From: Lachnospiraceae bacterium
Lineage (GTDB): Bacteria; Bacillota; Clostridia; Lachnospirales; Lachnospiraceae
Direction of reading: 5' to 3'
Assembly: GCA_017440575.1 (NCBI GenBank)
Contig: JAFSGY010000026.1
Span: 1-43,291, forward strand
DNA: 43,291 nucleotides
Positions 33,600-42,263 of this stretch are shown here, in pieces; the first letter of the stretch is position 1; the number at the start of each line of letters is the position of its first letter. Below the pieces are notes generated by a model. It saw only the letters and a list, made by a program, of their open reading frames with translations, was not told the DNA's origin and ran no database searches. The position numbers and the translations under genes are program-made.

Positions 33600-33836
33600 T
33601 TATGATTCTTCGGCGTCCGCTTCGTCTTCTTCATCCTCTACATACTCCAGAATGTCTCCTGGCTGACAGTCCAGAGCTTTGCATATCGCATCCAAAGTAG
33701 ATAAACGTACCGCCTTTGCTTTGTTATTTTTTAGGATGGACAGATTTGCAAGCGTAATGTCTACCTTGCCCGCAAGCTCAGTCAGCCCCATTTTCCGCTT
33801 TGCCATCATCACATCTAGATTTATCACAATTGACAT
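33600..33836 (-). CDS. YozG-like XRE transcription regulator
   Basis: A 78-aa Cro/C1-type regulator. The helix-turn-helix is KRKMGLTELAGKVDITLANLSILKNNKAKAVRLSTLDAICKALDCQPGDILEY, followed by an acidic tail (EDEEDEADAEES). Small regulators of this type regularly pair with a DUF2975 membrane protein, as here at 12 nt. The partner may inhibit or sense for it, which is inference. Confidence 0.93.
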   Translation of the reverse strand: MSIVINLDVMMAKRKMGLTELAGKVDITLANLSILKNNKAKAVRLSTLDAICKALDCQPGDILEYVEDEEDEADAEES

Positions 33837-33848
33837 AGTAGTTCCTTT

Positions 33849-34304
33849 CTAAATTGTGAAGTCATTCTCAACCTTATACTCCACTGCCTTATCAAATACG
33901 AACGCCAGTACCTTACTGAATAGTCCTGCAATGATAAAGACCAGAATCAGCACTGGCATTGCTACTGTCAGATACAGCATGGTTCTGATAAAGCAAATTG
34001 CAGCAATGATAAAACTATAAGTCCCCATACGTTGCAGACTCACCACATTCTCTTTCACAAAACAGTCATCAGCAAGTACGGTACGGAACATCTTACGCAA
34101 TTCACCAATGATTAAAATTGCCAGAATCCCAAGAATAAAGTAGATTATCACTACCTCTCTGTAATTATCTCTGAAATTATCATATTGGAATAATTCTCCA
34201 AGCCACTTGACTGTCCATGGAAGTGATACTGTCACTACCATCCCTGAAAAAAACATAAAATCCAGTAAATATTTCGTGATTAATACAACTGTCTCCTTCT
34301 TCAT
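33849..34304 (-). CDS. DUF2975 membrane protein
   Basis: A 151-aa protein with four membrane helices (about 12-32, 50-66, 93-110, 118-137). The pattern KYLLDFMFFSGMVVTVSLPWTVKWLGELF, RTVLADDCFVKENVVSLQRMGTYSFIIAAICF with LFSKVLAFVFDKAVEYKVENDFTI at the end fits DUF2975. It is the upstream member of the pair with the XRE regulator. Confidence 0.9.
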   Translation of the reverse strand: MKKETVVLITKYLLDFMFFSGMVVTVSLPWTVKWLGELFQYDNFRDNYREVVIIYFILGILAILIIGELRKMFRTVLADDCFVKENVVSLQRMGTYSFIIAAICFIRTMLYLTVAMPVLILVFIIAGLFSKVLAFVFDKAVEYKVENDFTI

Positions 34305-34418
34305 ATGCCCTCCTTAGTATTTCCTATCTAGCTCTCTAAGTATAGCATAACACCTTACATATTGTTTTTCAAGATGTTTTTATTGTTTTTCGATAAATGT
34401 ATATTTTTTCACAACAAA

Positions 34419-34440
34419 AGGCAGGGTATTATCCCTGCCT
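34419..34440 (-). terminator. terminator of the 63-aa membrane protein gene
   Basis: Arms AGGCAGGG and CCCTGCCT with a 6-nt loop; TTTTGTTG follows on the minus strand. Confidence 0.75.
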
Positions 34441-34472
34441 CTGTGCTTCAACAAATTACTATATTATAGTTT

Positions 34473-34664
34473 TTATTCTTGTACATCCTTCTTCTTATTC
34501 TTTGAATAGATTACCAGTCCTGTAAGCTCTATCGCAATTACAATTACCATACACACAGTAAACACCGTATCATTCATTTTCTGTGTACCATGCATCCAAT
34601 TTGATAATGTTAAAAGTAATACTCCCACACAATAATATAACGTATGATTATTTAGATTCTTCAT
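34473..34664 (-). CDS. 63-aa two-helix membrane protein, unknown
   Basis: Two hydrophobic segments (about 8-23 and 34-54) and a Lys-rich tail (YSKNKKKDVQE). No family recognised. It has a terminator on the 3' side and lies 88 nt after spoVAD on the same strand. GCGGGGTATACG precedes the ATG, a poor Shine-Dalgarno. Coding status rests on length, composition and the terminator. Confidence 0.55.
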   Translation of the reverse strand: MKNLNNHTLYYCVGVLLLTLSNWMHGTQKMNDTVFTVCMVIVIAIELTGLVIYSKNKKKDVQE

Positions 34665-34752
34665 TCGTATACCCCGCCTTTTTCTTTCTTGCTCGTTTGT
34701 TTACATAACATCTATTTTAGAATATCGTATTCCATTTTTTTTGTAAAGTTTT

Positions 34753-35820
34753 TTATTCGGTTATTCCCTCAATCACTACTCCATGTGCAATTCCAGGTAC
34801 ATTCTGTCCTTCATTAAAGCTTGTCTTATTCAGCAACGCTCCTGTCGGCAGGAATAATATTCTGTTCCACTCGCCGCTTTCGATTTTCTTCAAAAGATAT
34901 GCTGACAACACTGTTGCTGCACAACCACAGCCGCTTCCGCCTGCATGCACGTCCTGCTTCTGGGTATCATACATAAGCAAGCCACAGTCATAATAACGAT
35001 CAGCAATATCAATGTTCTGCTCATCTAGTAAAGCAAAAAGGGCTTCCTTTCCTATCTTTCCCAAATCTCCTGTAATAATCGCATCATAATCCTTTGGTGT
35101 ACGCCCAAAATCAGAGAGATTTGTCTGAATCACATCTGCTGCCGCTGGTGCCATGGCACAACCCATATTAAAGGAATCCTTAATACCATAATCCACTATT
35201 TTTCCTGGTGTAATTCCAGTAATTCCTATCTTACGTTTATAATTATCCTTTGCAGCCTTCGCCTTATTGCTAAGACTGGAAGGCTGCAAAATGAAACCTG
35301 CACTTCCTGTCACTGTCCAGGACGCATATAACGGTCGCTGCCCTCCGTATTCCAATGGAAAACGGAACTCCTTCTGCGCACTTGCAAAATGACTGGATGT
35401 CAGACACAGCACGGTGTCTGCATACCCAGCCGCAACCGCCATACTACCAAGGCAAAGTGACTCTCCACAGGTTGAGCAGGCTCCAAATAACCCAAAGAAC
35501 GGAATCTGATAATCCAACACACCAAAAGAACTTGCAATGGACTGCCCTAGCAAATCTCCTGCAAACAGATAGCGCACATCCTTTGCTGTAAGCCCTGTCT
35601 TTTCCAATGTAATCGCAACTGCCTGTTGTTGCAGGGCACTCTCTGCCTTTTCCCACGAATCCGCGCCAAACATATCATTCTTATCCGTTCCTACTTTATC
35701 AAAATACTGTCCTAACGGACCGCTTCCTTCATTCTGTCCTACAATCGAACCGCTTCCCTTTATCAAAACAGGACTACTATATGCAATACTCTGCTTACCA
35801 ATTGCCTGATTCTCTCCCAT
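34753..35820 (-). CDS. spoVAD: stage V sporulation protein AD
   Basis: A 355-aa protein of the SpoVAD family, the cytosolic, thiolase-fold member of the SpoVA complex that binds dipicolinic acid. Signatures are GKQSIAYSSPVLIKGSGSIVGQNEG near the N-terminus, FAGDLLGQSIASSFGVLDYQIPFFGLFGACSTCGESL, and GGSGCGCAATVLSAYLL. The C-terminus reads RILFLPTGALLNKTSFNEGQNVPGIAHGVVIE. GGAGG lies 7 nt upstream of the ATG at 35820; an ATG five codons earlier overlaps that site. spoVAC is absent and spoVAE lies 5 kb downstream on the same strand. Confidence 0.96.
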   Translation of the reverse strand: MGENQAIGKQSIAYSSPVLIKGSGSIVGQNEGSGPLGQYFDKVGTDKNDMFGADSWEKAESALQQQAVAITLEKTGLTAKDVRYLFAGDLLGQSIASSFGVLDYQIPFFGLFGACSTCGESLCLGSMAVAAGYADTVLCLTSSHFASAQKEFRFPLEYGGQRPLYASWTVTGSAGFILQPSSLSNKAKAAKDNYKRKIGITGITPGKIVDYGIKDSFNMGCAMAPAAADVIQTNLSDFGRTPKDYDAIITGDLGKIGKEALFALLDEQNIDIADRYYDCGLLMYDTQKQDVHAGGSGCGCAATVLSAYLLKKIESGEWNRILFLPTGALLNKTSFNEGQNVPGIAHGVVIEGITE

Positions 35821-35990
35821 AATTTTCCTCCACATCTTAATTAACTAAATTCAAGTTTAGTCTTTTTCTCATTCTCTCCATATACAATAAAATTATGCAA
35901 TATTCCCATTATCTTCTTCCACTTTAAAGCGTTAAATAATTAACTAACAATATTGAGAAAAAGTTAACAATAAATATTTGAAACATGCTA

Positions 35991-36019
35991 TTGTCAAAAT
36001 ACTTTTCTTCGTCTATAAT
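35991..36019 (+). promoter_or_regulatory. strong sigma-A promoter of the SDR gene
   Basis: TTGTCA (35991-35996), 17 nt, TATAAT (36014-36019), about 36 nt before the SDR ATG. The 15-nt sequence TTGAAACATGCTATT (35978-35992) overlaps its start and recurs at the GH43 promoter. Confidence 0.75.
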
Positions 36020-36054
36020 TGGGTTCATTATTATTGAAAAAGGGAGTGTTATCT

Positions 36055-36855
36055 ATGGGTTTTTTAACAGGAAAAACAGCGATTATTACAGGTGCAGGAC
36101 GCGCCGTACTGAGTGATGGAAGATGTGGTTCTATTGGCTATGGAATTGCAACTGCATATGCAAAAGAAGGAGCCAATCTAGTTATTACAGGTCGTAACGT
36201 TGAAAAATTAAATGCTGCCAAAGAGGAGTTGGAGCGTTTATATGGTATTCAGGTATTGACCATTCAGGCAGATGTTAATGCTGGTGCTGATAATGAAACT
36301 GTTGTAAACAATGTTGTTCAGAAAACAATTGAAACCTTTGGAAGAATTGATGTATTAATTAATAATGCGCAGGCTTCTGCATCTGGCGTACCACTAGCTG
36401 AACATACAACCGACCAGTTCAATCTGGCAATGTATTCCGGACTTTATGCCGCTTTTTATTATATGAAAGCATGCTATCCATATCTTGCGGAAACCAAAGG
36501 AAGCGTAGTCAACTTTGCGTCCGGTGCCGGACTCTTCGGTAACTTCGGTCAGTGCGCTTATGCTGCTGCTAAGGAAGGTATTCGTGGACTTACCCGTGTA
36601 GCTGCTACCGAATGGGCAAAGGATGGTATTAATGTCAATATTATCTGTCCGCTTGCCTGGACCGCACAGCTTGAACAGTTCCAGAAGGCTTATCCAGACG
36701 CTTTTGAAAAGAATGTTCATACACCACCAGCAGGACACTTCGGTGATGCCGAGTTGGAAATCGGACGTGTCTGTGTACAGCTTGCTTCCCCTGATTTCAA
36801 GTTTATGACAGGTGAAACTCTGACACTTGAGGGTGGACTTGGTCAGAGACCATAG
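36055..36855 (+). CDS. short-chain dehydrogenase/reductase
   Basis: A 266-aa NAD(P)-dependent oxidoreductase. Residues 1-45 carry the cofactor loop ITGAGRAVLSDGRCGSIGYGIA, which is longer than the usual TGxxxGxG. LINNAQASASG and the catalytic Ser (NFASGAG) and Tyr-x3-Lys (YAAAKEGIRG) are intact. The C-terminus LTLEGGLGQRP is typical. Substrate is unknown; it may be a sugar- or hydroxy-acid-related SDR because a GH43 gene follows. The start at 36055 has AAAGGGAG upstream; an upstream in-frame start at 36019 lies inside the -10 box. Confidence 0.9.
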   Translation: MGFLTGKTAIITGAGRAVLSDGRCGSIGYGIATAYAKEGANLVITGRNVEKLNAAKEELERLYGIQVLTIQADVNAGADNETVVNNVVQKTIETFGRIDVLINNAQASASGVPLAEHTTDQFNLAMYSGLYAAFYYMKACYPYLAETKGSVVNFASGAGLFGNFGQCAYAAAKEGIRGLTRVAATEWAKDGINVNIICPLAWTAQLEQFQKAYPDAFEKNVHTPPAGHFGDAELEIGRVCVQLASPDFKFMTGETLTLEGGLGQRP

Positions 36856-36865
36856 TAATTATTTT

Positions 36866-36894
36866 ATTATTCTTTTAACTGTTTTAAGAATAAT
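36866..36894 (+). terminator. AT-only hairpin after the SDR, weak terminator
   Basis: Nine-bp arms ATTATTCTT and AAGAATAAT with an 11-nt loop; the T-run is in the loop, not after the stem. Confidence 0.3.
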
Positions 36895-36905
36895 TAAACT
36901 TCCTA

Positions 36906-36935
36906 TTGAAACCTGCTATTAGACAATGATATATT
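36906..36935 (+). promoter_or_regulatory. candidate promoter of the first GH43 gene
   Basis: TTGAAA (36906-36911), 18 nt, TATATT (36930-36935). The -35 begins the shared sequence TTGAAACCTGCTATT. Confidence 0.5.
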
Positions 36936-36981
36936 GAACATAGCAAGAGGTATTTCAAATACATAGGAGGTTATGAAAGAT

Positions 36982-37932
36982 ATGCAGGCATATTTATTCG
37001 TGCATTTTAAGGAAAAAAGAACACCAGACGGTGAACAGGTTTACTTCGGTATCAGTACAGATGGATTCCATTGGGAAGAAGTAAATCACGGAATGCCAAT
37101 TCTCTGGAGCTATGAAGGCGACAAGGGCGTTCGTGACTTTACGATTACCAGAACGCAGGAAGGAAAATTCATAATTTTAGCAACCGATTTAAGCCTTGCT
37201 TATGGATGGAACTATCAGTATAAGAAATCGTGGGCTGAGATTTCCAATAATGGAAGTAAAGACTTAGTTATGTGGGAATCCGACGATTTAATCCACTGGT
37301 CTGACCAGAAGATGTTACATCTTGGCGATGAGAATTTCGGCTGTCTATGGGCACCTGACATTATTTATGATAAAAAAAATGACGATTACGTCATTCATTG
37401 GTCATCCTCTCATAAGAAAAATGACTATGGACCGAAAGCAATCTTCTATACAAGAACCAAGGATTTTAAGACCTTTACCAAGGCCGAGGAGCTTTACCGC
37501 AAGCCGGATGGAACAGCTGTTATTGATTCTGCCATGTATGAAGAGGACGGAAAATACTACTGTTTCTTAAAGAGTGAAAAGGATCCAGCTACTCTTATTT
37601 TGGTACAGAGCGATAACATCACAGGTCCATTCACCAGAATCGAAGCCTTTGACGAATGTATGTCAGTCTTAGAGCAAGGTGTTTACGAGGCTCCTACCGC
37701 TTTCAAAATGCCTGATGGCAGATGGTGTCTGATGCTTGACTTCTATGGAACAGACGCTACCGGACAGGGCTACGTTCCTTTCCTTGCAGACAGCTTAGCT
37801 TCCGGAAAATTTATCAGAAGTGATGCAGACTTCTCATTCCCATATGGCTTCAAGCATGGAACTATCCTTCCGATTACCATGGAAGAATACGAAAAGCTGA
37901 AGAACTATGAGAAGAGTCCAAATGAACGTTAA
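36982..37932 (+). CDS. glycoside hydrolase family 43-type beta-propeller enzyme
   Basis: A 316-aa cytoplasmic enzyme with the five-bladed GH43 propeller, acting on arabinose- or xylose-containing glycans. Proposed catalytic set: Asp in GVRDFTIT (base), Asp in LWAPDIIYDKKNDDYVIHWSSS (pKa modulator), Glu in VYEAPTAFKMPDGRWCLMLD (acid). The repeated W/Y-rich blades (DGFHWEEV, SDDLIHWSDQ, TRTKDFKTFTKAEEL) support this. No signal peptide or binding module. An in-frame ATG at 36973 lies 2 nt after GGAGG; the ATG at 36982 is 11 nt after it and preferred. Exact linkage is unknown. Confidence 0.8.
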   Translation: MQAYLFVHFKEKRTPDGEQVYFGISTDGFHWEEVNHGMPILWSYEGDKGVRDFTITRTQEGKFIILATDLSLAYGWNYQYKKSWAEISNNGSKDLVMWESDDLIHWSDQKMLHLGDENFGCLWAPDIIYDKKNDDYVIHWSSSHKKNDYGPKAIFYTRTKDFKTFTKAEELYRKPDGTAVIDSAMYEEDGKYYCFLKSEKDPATLILVQSDNITGPFTRIEAFDECMSVLEQGVYEAPTAFKMPDGRWCLMLDFYGTDATGQGYVPFLADSLASGKFIRSDADFSFPYGFKHGTILPITMEEYEKLKNYEKSPNER

Positions 37933-37951
37933 TTCATATTAATACACAAGA

Positions 37952-37988
37952 AAAGCCCATTAGCATTTTAACAGCGCTAATGGGCTTT
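37952..37988. terminator. bidirectional terminator between GH43 and trpS
   Basis: Arms AAAGCCCATTAGC and GCTAATGGGCTTT with an 11-nt loop; T- and A-rich flanks suit both strands. Confidence 0.85.
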
Positions 37989-37999
37989 CCTTAATATCT

Positions 38000-39343
<1,344 letters not shown>

Positions 39344-39349
39344 CTTTAC

Positions 39350-39378
39350 AGACTAACATGAAACCTAACGTTCGTCAA
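39350..39378 (-). promoter_or_regulatory. candidate promoter of the trpS T-box leader
   Basis: On the minus strand, TTGACG (39373-39378), 17 nt, TAGTCT (39350-39355), placing the start just before the T-box stem I. Confidence 0.5.
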
Positions 39379-39395
39379 GTTTTGATACACTTTTA

Positions 39396-39827
39396 TTACC
39401 GCTTATTCAGCTTCTCATTCATCTTCTGGGCGGTCTTATAATCCATTCCAAAGCTAAAAGCCATGATTCCAAAAAATACAACGGCAACGGCAATCACCAT
39501 ACCAAGCAGCATCTTCCAATCTGACAAGTAAAACCACTGAAACGTAATGCCACAGCCTAACACTACTATATTTTCATATACATAATGTCCAATCATGTTC
39601 AGCAACATACTTTTCTTGGACATCTCTTTTTCATAATCCCAAAACAAACTTCCAACCGAACACAAAGCCGCCGTAATCAATATCTGTCCAAGAAACGGTG
39701 CTACCACAAACTCCATATCCGTTCCACCAAATATCGAAATATAAACAGCACTCGCACAAATAATTCCTGTTGTTATCTTAAAAAAAAGCTCCATTACTGC
39801 ACGTAAACGTTGTCTAAACTCTTTCAT
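39396..39827 (-). CDS. DUF3021 membrane protein
   Basis: A 143-aa protein with four membrane helices (about 12-32, 42-60, 78-95, 103-122). The tail GMDYKTAQKMNEKLNKR is typical of DUF3021, a family that regularly follows a LytTR regulator gene. The start at 39827 (MKEFRQRL) has GAGGCAGGG upstream; the earlier in-frame ATG at 39848 abuts its own AAGG. It is the last gene of the ABC-LytTR operon. Its role may be sensing or holding the regulator, which is inference. Confidence 0.85.
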   Translation of the reverse strand: MKEFRQRLRAVMELFFKITTGIICASAVYISIFGGTDMEFVVAPFLGQILITAALCSVGSLFWDYEKEMSKKSMLLNMIGHYVYENIVVLGCGITFQWFYLSDWKMLLGMVIAVAVVFFGIMAFSFGMDYKTAQKMNEKLNKR

Positions 39828-39851
39828 CTTCTTTACCCTGCCTCTCATCCT

Positions 39852-40289
39852 TTATAATCCAAGCTTCTCTTTTAACGTTCCGACATACTGTCGTGAGATA
39901 ATCACATGCTCTCCATTTCCGAGTACTGCTTCAAATCTTCCACCAAAGGCAGGAGAAAGACTTTTTATCACGTTCAGATTCAACAGTGTGGACTTGGATG
40001 CACGAAAGAAGTCTTTTGCTGCTAGTGCTTCCTCAAGCTCATAAATTCTGCTCCTGATTTCATACACTTCATTTTCACAGTAAGCAAATACCTTTTGATC
40101 AACTGTCTCAAAATAATAAATATCCTGCGGCTCAATCAGATGAATATTCCCGTCCTGATATACGTTCAGCTTATCACTGCCTCGTTTAAACTGATTCACA
40201 AGCTGCATCAGTCTGTCGTCCATCTGGTTACATTTGATAATGATTTCTTCCTCTTCTCCCGCTGCCACATCCAATATGGTAATTTTCAT
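39852..40289 (-). CDS. stand-alone LytTR DNA-binding regulator
   Basis: A 145-aa regulator with no receiver domain. Residues 1-45 form a short alpha/beta lead (MKITILDVAAGEEEEIIIKCNQMD), and 46-143 are the LytTR domain, with DIYYFETVDQKVFAYCENEVYEIRSRIYELEEAL, FFRASKSTLLNLNVIKSLSPAFGGRFEAVLGNGEHVIISRQYVGTLK. It fits the LytTR plus DUF3021 pair. Encoded in the ABC operon, it probably autoregulates the operon at the triple repeat at 42199-42248. Confidence 0.93.
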   Translation of the reverse strand: MKITILDVAAGEEEEIIIKCNQMDDRLMQLVNQFKRGSDKLNVYQDGNIHLIEPQDIYYFETVDQKVFAYCENEVYEIRSRIYELEEALAAKDFFRASKSTLLNLNVIKSLSPAFGGRFEAVLGNGEHVIISRQYVGTLKEKLGL

Positions 40290-40307
40290 GTAAATAATCA
40301 AACCTTT

Positions 40308-41222
40308 CTATCTGTCACTGATACTTTTTCTTTTGGTAAGAATAGCAATCACCAGAAATGCTGCCACTCCACACATACATAAGAAAAGAATCTGGGATAC
40401 ATTCTGCACCTCTGTTCCATCCATAATCACAGAGATTCCCATATACTCTTGATAACCGTCTATCACTTCCTGTGGTATATCTGCAAAGGTGGTCTGTATT
40501 GCCTCTTCACAGCATACCTTACGCATAAGAGAGGTTCCATGCAGGATAGGTATATATTTTAAAACCTCTGCTACTCCTGTTGGCAGACTCCCCATTGGAA
40601 GGTAAATTGCTCCCACAAAGCCAACCAAAGTACCAACCACGGTTGCAATGCCTCCCCATGCGCTACTGCTCTTTACAAACAAAGCAAGCATATACATGAT
40701 AATAGCAAAAATGCAGACATTCATCAATGTATAACCAAAAATCTGCGCCAATGTCTCTGCCGACAGCATTTCGCCTCCTGTTGCACTAATATATCCTAAT
40801 GCAATTCCAAGTGTAAGCATACAAAAAAGCATTCCAATTATCACAGCTGCACTAATATAAGAAAGGGCAATGATGTTTCGATGAACCGGTGCACCGTAAA
40901 AGCTCTCCAGCTTATTCTCATTTGCATCCGTTACCATAATTCCAATCACCGACAAGGTTACCGTGAGCGCATTGACCACCATAAGACCTGCTAGCGTCCA
41001 ATACTGTACTAACTGTGTCGCATTTTCCTTATCCAATGCCACATCTCGCTCACCACCATACTGCGCCAACAATCCGGTAATACTTTCCACATTCATATTT
41101 CCCAGAAAAACACCCATTAACATCAGCACAATTAACATCGATAAAAGTGAAAAAAAGACTGCTGTCTTATCCCTTAAAAACACCATACAATTTCTTCTCG
41201 TTAAGCTTATATATTTACTCAT
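40308..41222 (-). CDS. ABC-2 type permease
   Basis: A 304-aa membrane permease with six helices (about 22-42, 72-95, 112-138, 150-175, 187-207, 275-293) in the ABC-2 arrangement. The loop after helix 1 is extracytoplasmic and holds YGGERDVALDKENATQLVQYWTL. IMVTDANENKLESFYGAPVHRNIIALSYI is typical of ABC-2 exporters. It partners the ATPase encoded upstream (4-nt overlap). Substrate unknown; drug, peptide or lipid export is common. Confidence 0.92.
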   Translation of the reverse strand: MSKYISLTRRNCMVFLRDKTAVFFSLLSMLIVLMLMGVFLGNMNVESITGLLAQYGGERDVALDKENATQLVQYWTLAGLMVVNALTVTLSVIGIMVTDANENKLESFYGAPVHRNIIALSYISAAVIIGMLFCMLTLGIALGYISATGGEMLSAETLAQIFGYTLMNVCIFAIIMYMLALFVKSSSAWGGIATVVGTLVGFVGAIYLPMGSLPTGVAEVLKYIPILHGTSLMRKVCCEEAIQTTFADIPQEVIDGYQEYMGISVIMDGTEVQNVSQILFLCMCGVAAFLVIAILTKRKSISDR

Positions 41223-42133
41223 TTCTCTTCTCCTGTTATCTGTAAAAATACGTCGTCCATCGTTCCCTGTATCACTTCAAAGCCTTCTATTAGAGAGCTT
41301 ATCTCTTCCAGCAATGGCATTGCTGACATGGTATTTGGAATCGGAATGGATAATCTTTCTTCCTTCTGCTTAAATGTAAACCCTTTTTTATCCAAAAGCT
41401 GCTGTATCTGCACCTTCTCTCCTTCCTTTGGAACAATTAAGAGCTTATCCATGGCAAATTGTTCCTTTAAGGTAAATGGTGTTCCATACTGCACCAAATG
41501 TCCCCTATCCATAATCGCAATATGATTTGCCCTTGCAGCCTCCTCCATATAGTGTGTGGTTAAAAATACCGTCATTTCCATTTCCTTTTGCAGCTTCTTC
41601 AATGTACTCCATACGCTTTTTCTGGTTGCCGGGTCAAGTCCTGTTGTTGGCTCATCCAAAAATAAAATATCCGGTGTATGTAATAGTGCTGTTGCAATCT
41701 CACAACGTCTTTTCTGCCCTCCTGAAAGCTTGCCGTAAGGACGTTTGATTACACCATCCAGCTCCAGAATCTCGCATACTCTTTTGATATTATTCAATAA
41801 TTTCTTCTTATCTGTTTCATAAAGACTTCCACGTAGCAGAAGATTTTCTTTTACTGTAAGCAACTTATCAAGACAATTATTCTGGTATACAACACCGATA
41901 TGCTTCTTAATCTCTTCATTTTGCTTACCAAGCTCATAGCCGCATATTTCAACCTTTCCTGATGTTGGTGGAAATAATGTACACAACATATTAATTGTAG
42001 TTGATTTTCCTGCTCCATTTACTCCTAAAAATCCAAATAACTCTCCACGCTCTACGGAAAAGCTAATGTCATCTACTGCCTTTACATCCTTAAAATATTT
42101 CTTCAAATGCTCTACTCTGATTACTTCACTCAT
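41219..42133 (-). CDS. ABC transporter ATP-binding protein
   Basis: A 304-aa ATPase of the DrrA/CcmA type. Walker A is GVNGAGKST, signature LSGGQKRR, Walker B ILFLDEPTTGLDP and switch H TTHYMEEA. A C-terminal extension (about 215-304) has the usual LIVPKEGEKVQIQQLLDKKGFTF domain and ends in TMDDVFLQITGEE. The start MSEVIRVEHLKKYFKDVKAVDD at 42133 has GAGGAG upstream; the longer open frame before it is upstream promoter DNA. First gene of the operon with permease, LytTR and DUF3021. Confidence 0.95.
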   Translation of the reverse strand: MSEVIRVEHLKKYFKDVKAVDDISFSVERGELFGFLGVNGAGKSTTINMLCTLFPPTSGKVEICGYELGKQNEEIKKHIGVVYQNNCLDKLLTVKENLLLRGSLYETDKKKLLNNIKRVCEILELDGVIKRPYGKLSGGQKRRCEIATALLHTPDILFLDEPTTGLDPATRKSVWSTLKKLQKEMEMTVFLTTHYMEEAARANHIAIMDRGHLVQYGTPFTLKEQFAMDKLLIVPKEGEKVQIQQLLDKKGFTFKQKEERLSIPIPNTMSAMPLLEEISSLIEGFEVIQGTMDDVFLQITGEEK

Positions 42134-42157
42134 ATCTGCATCTCCTCTCTTGGTGCT

Positions 42158-42186
42158 ACTATACATGCTTTCTTTTTCCGGTACAA
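42158..42186 (-). promoter_or_regulatory. promoter of the ABC-LytTR operon
   Basis: On the minus strand, TTGTAC (42181-42186), 17 nt, TATAGT (42158-42163), about 25 nt before the ATPase start codon. Confidence 0.65.
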
Positions 42187-42198
42187 TATACCTTTTGG

Positions 42199-42248
42199 TA
42201 AGCTGCAAAATGAGTCCGCTAAGTTGCAAAAAAGGAAGGGTAAGTTGC
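42199..42248. promoter_or_regulatory. triple direct repeat, 21-bp spacing, candidate LytTR operator
   Basis: TAAGCTGC at 42199-42206, TAAGTTGC at 42220-42227 and 42241-42248. Each start is exactly 21 bp from the last. The first lies 12 bp upstream of the -35 box at 42181-42186, and the last falls in the loop and arm of the GH43 terminator. The spacing is that of known LytTR sites. Confidence 0.6.
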
Positions 42249-42257
42249 TACCCTTCC
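42234..42257 (-). terminator. terminator of the second GH43 gene
   Basis: Arms GGAAGGGTA and TACCCTTCC with a 6-nt loop; TTTTTT follows on the minus strand. Six nt after the GH43 stop codon. Confidence 0.85.
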
Positions 42258-42263
42258 TCTTCA

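Noticed and set aside
35821-35960. A sigma-F/G promoter for spoVAD (GTATA followed 16 nt later by AAGACTA; GCATA with GGAGAGAATG).
   Set aside because: Each has only a partial match in the -10 box, much weaker than the site before spoVAE, so I did not annotate one.
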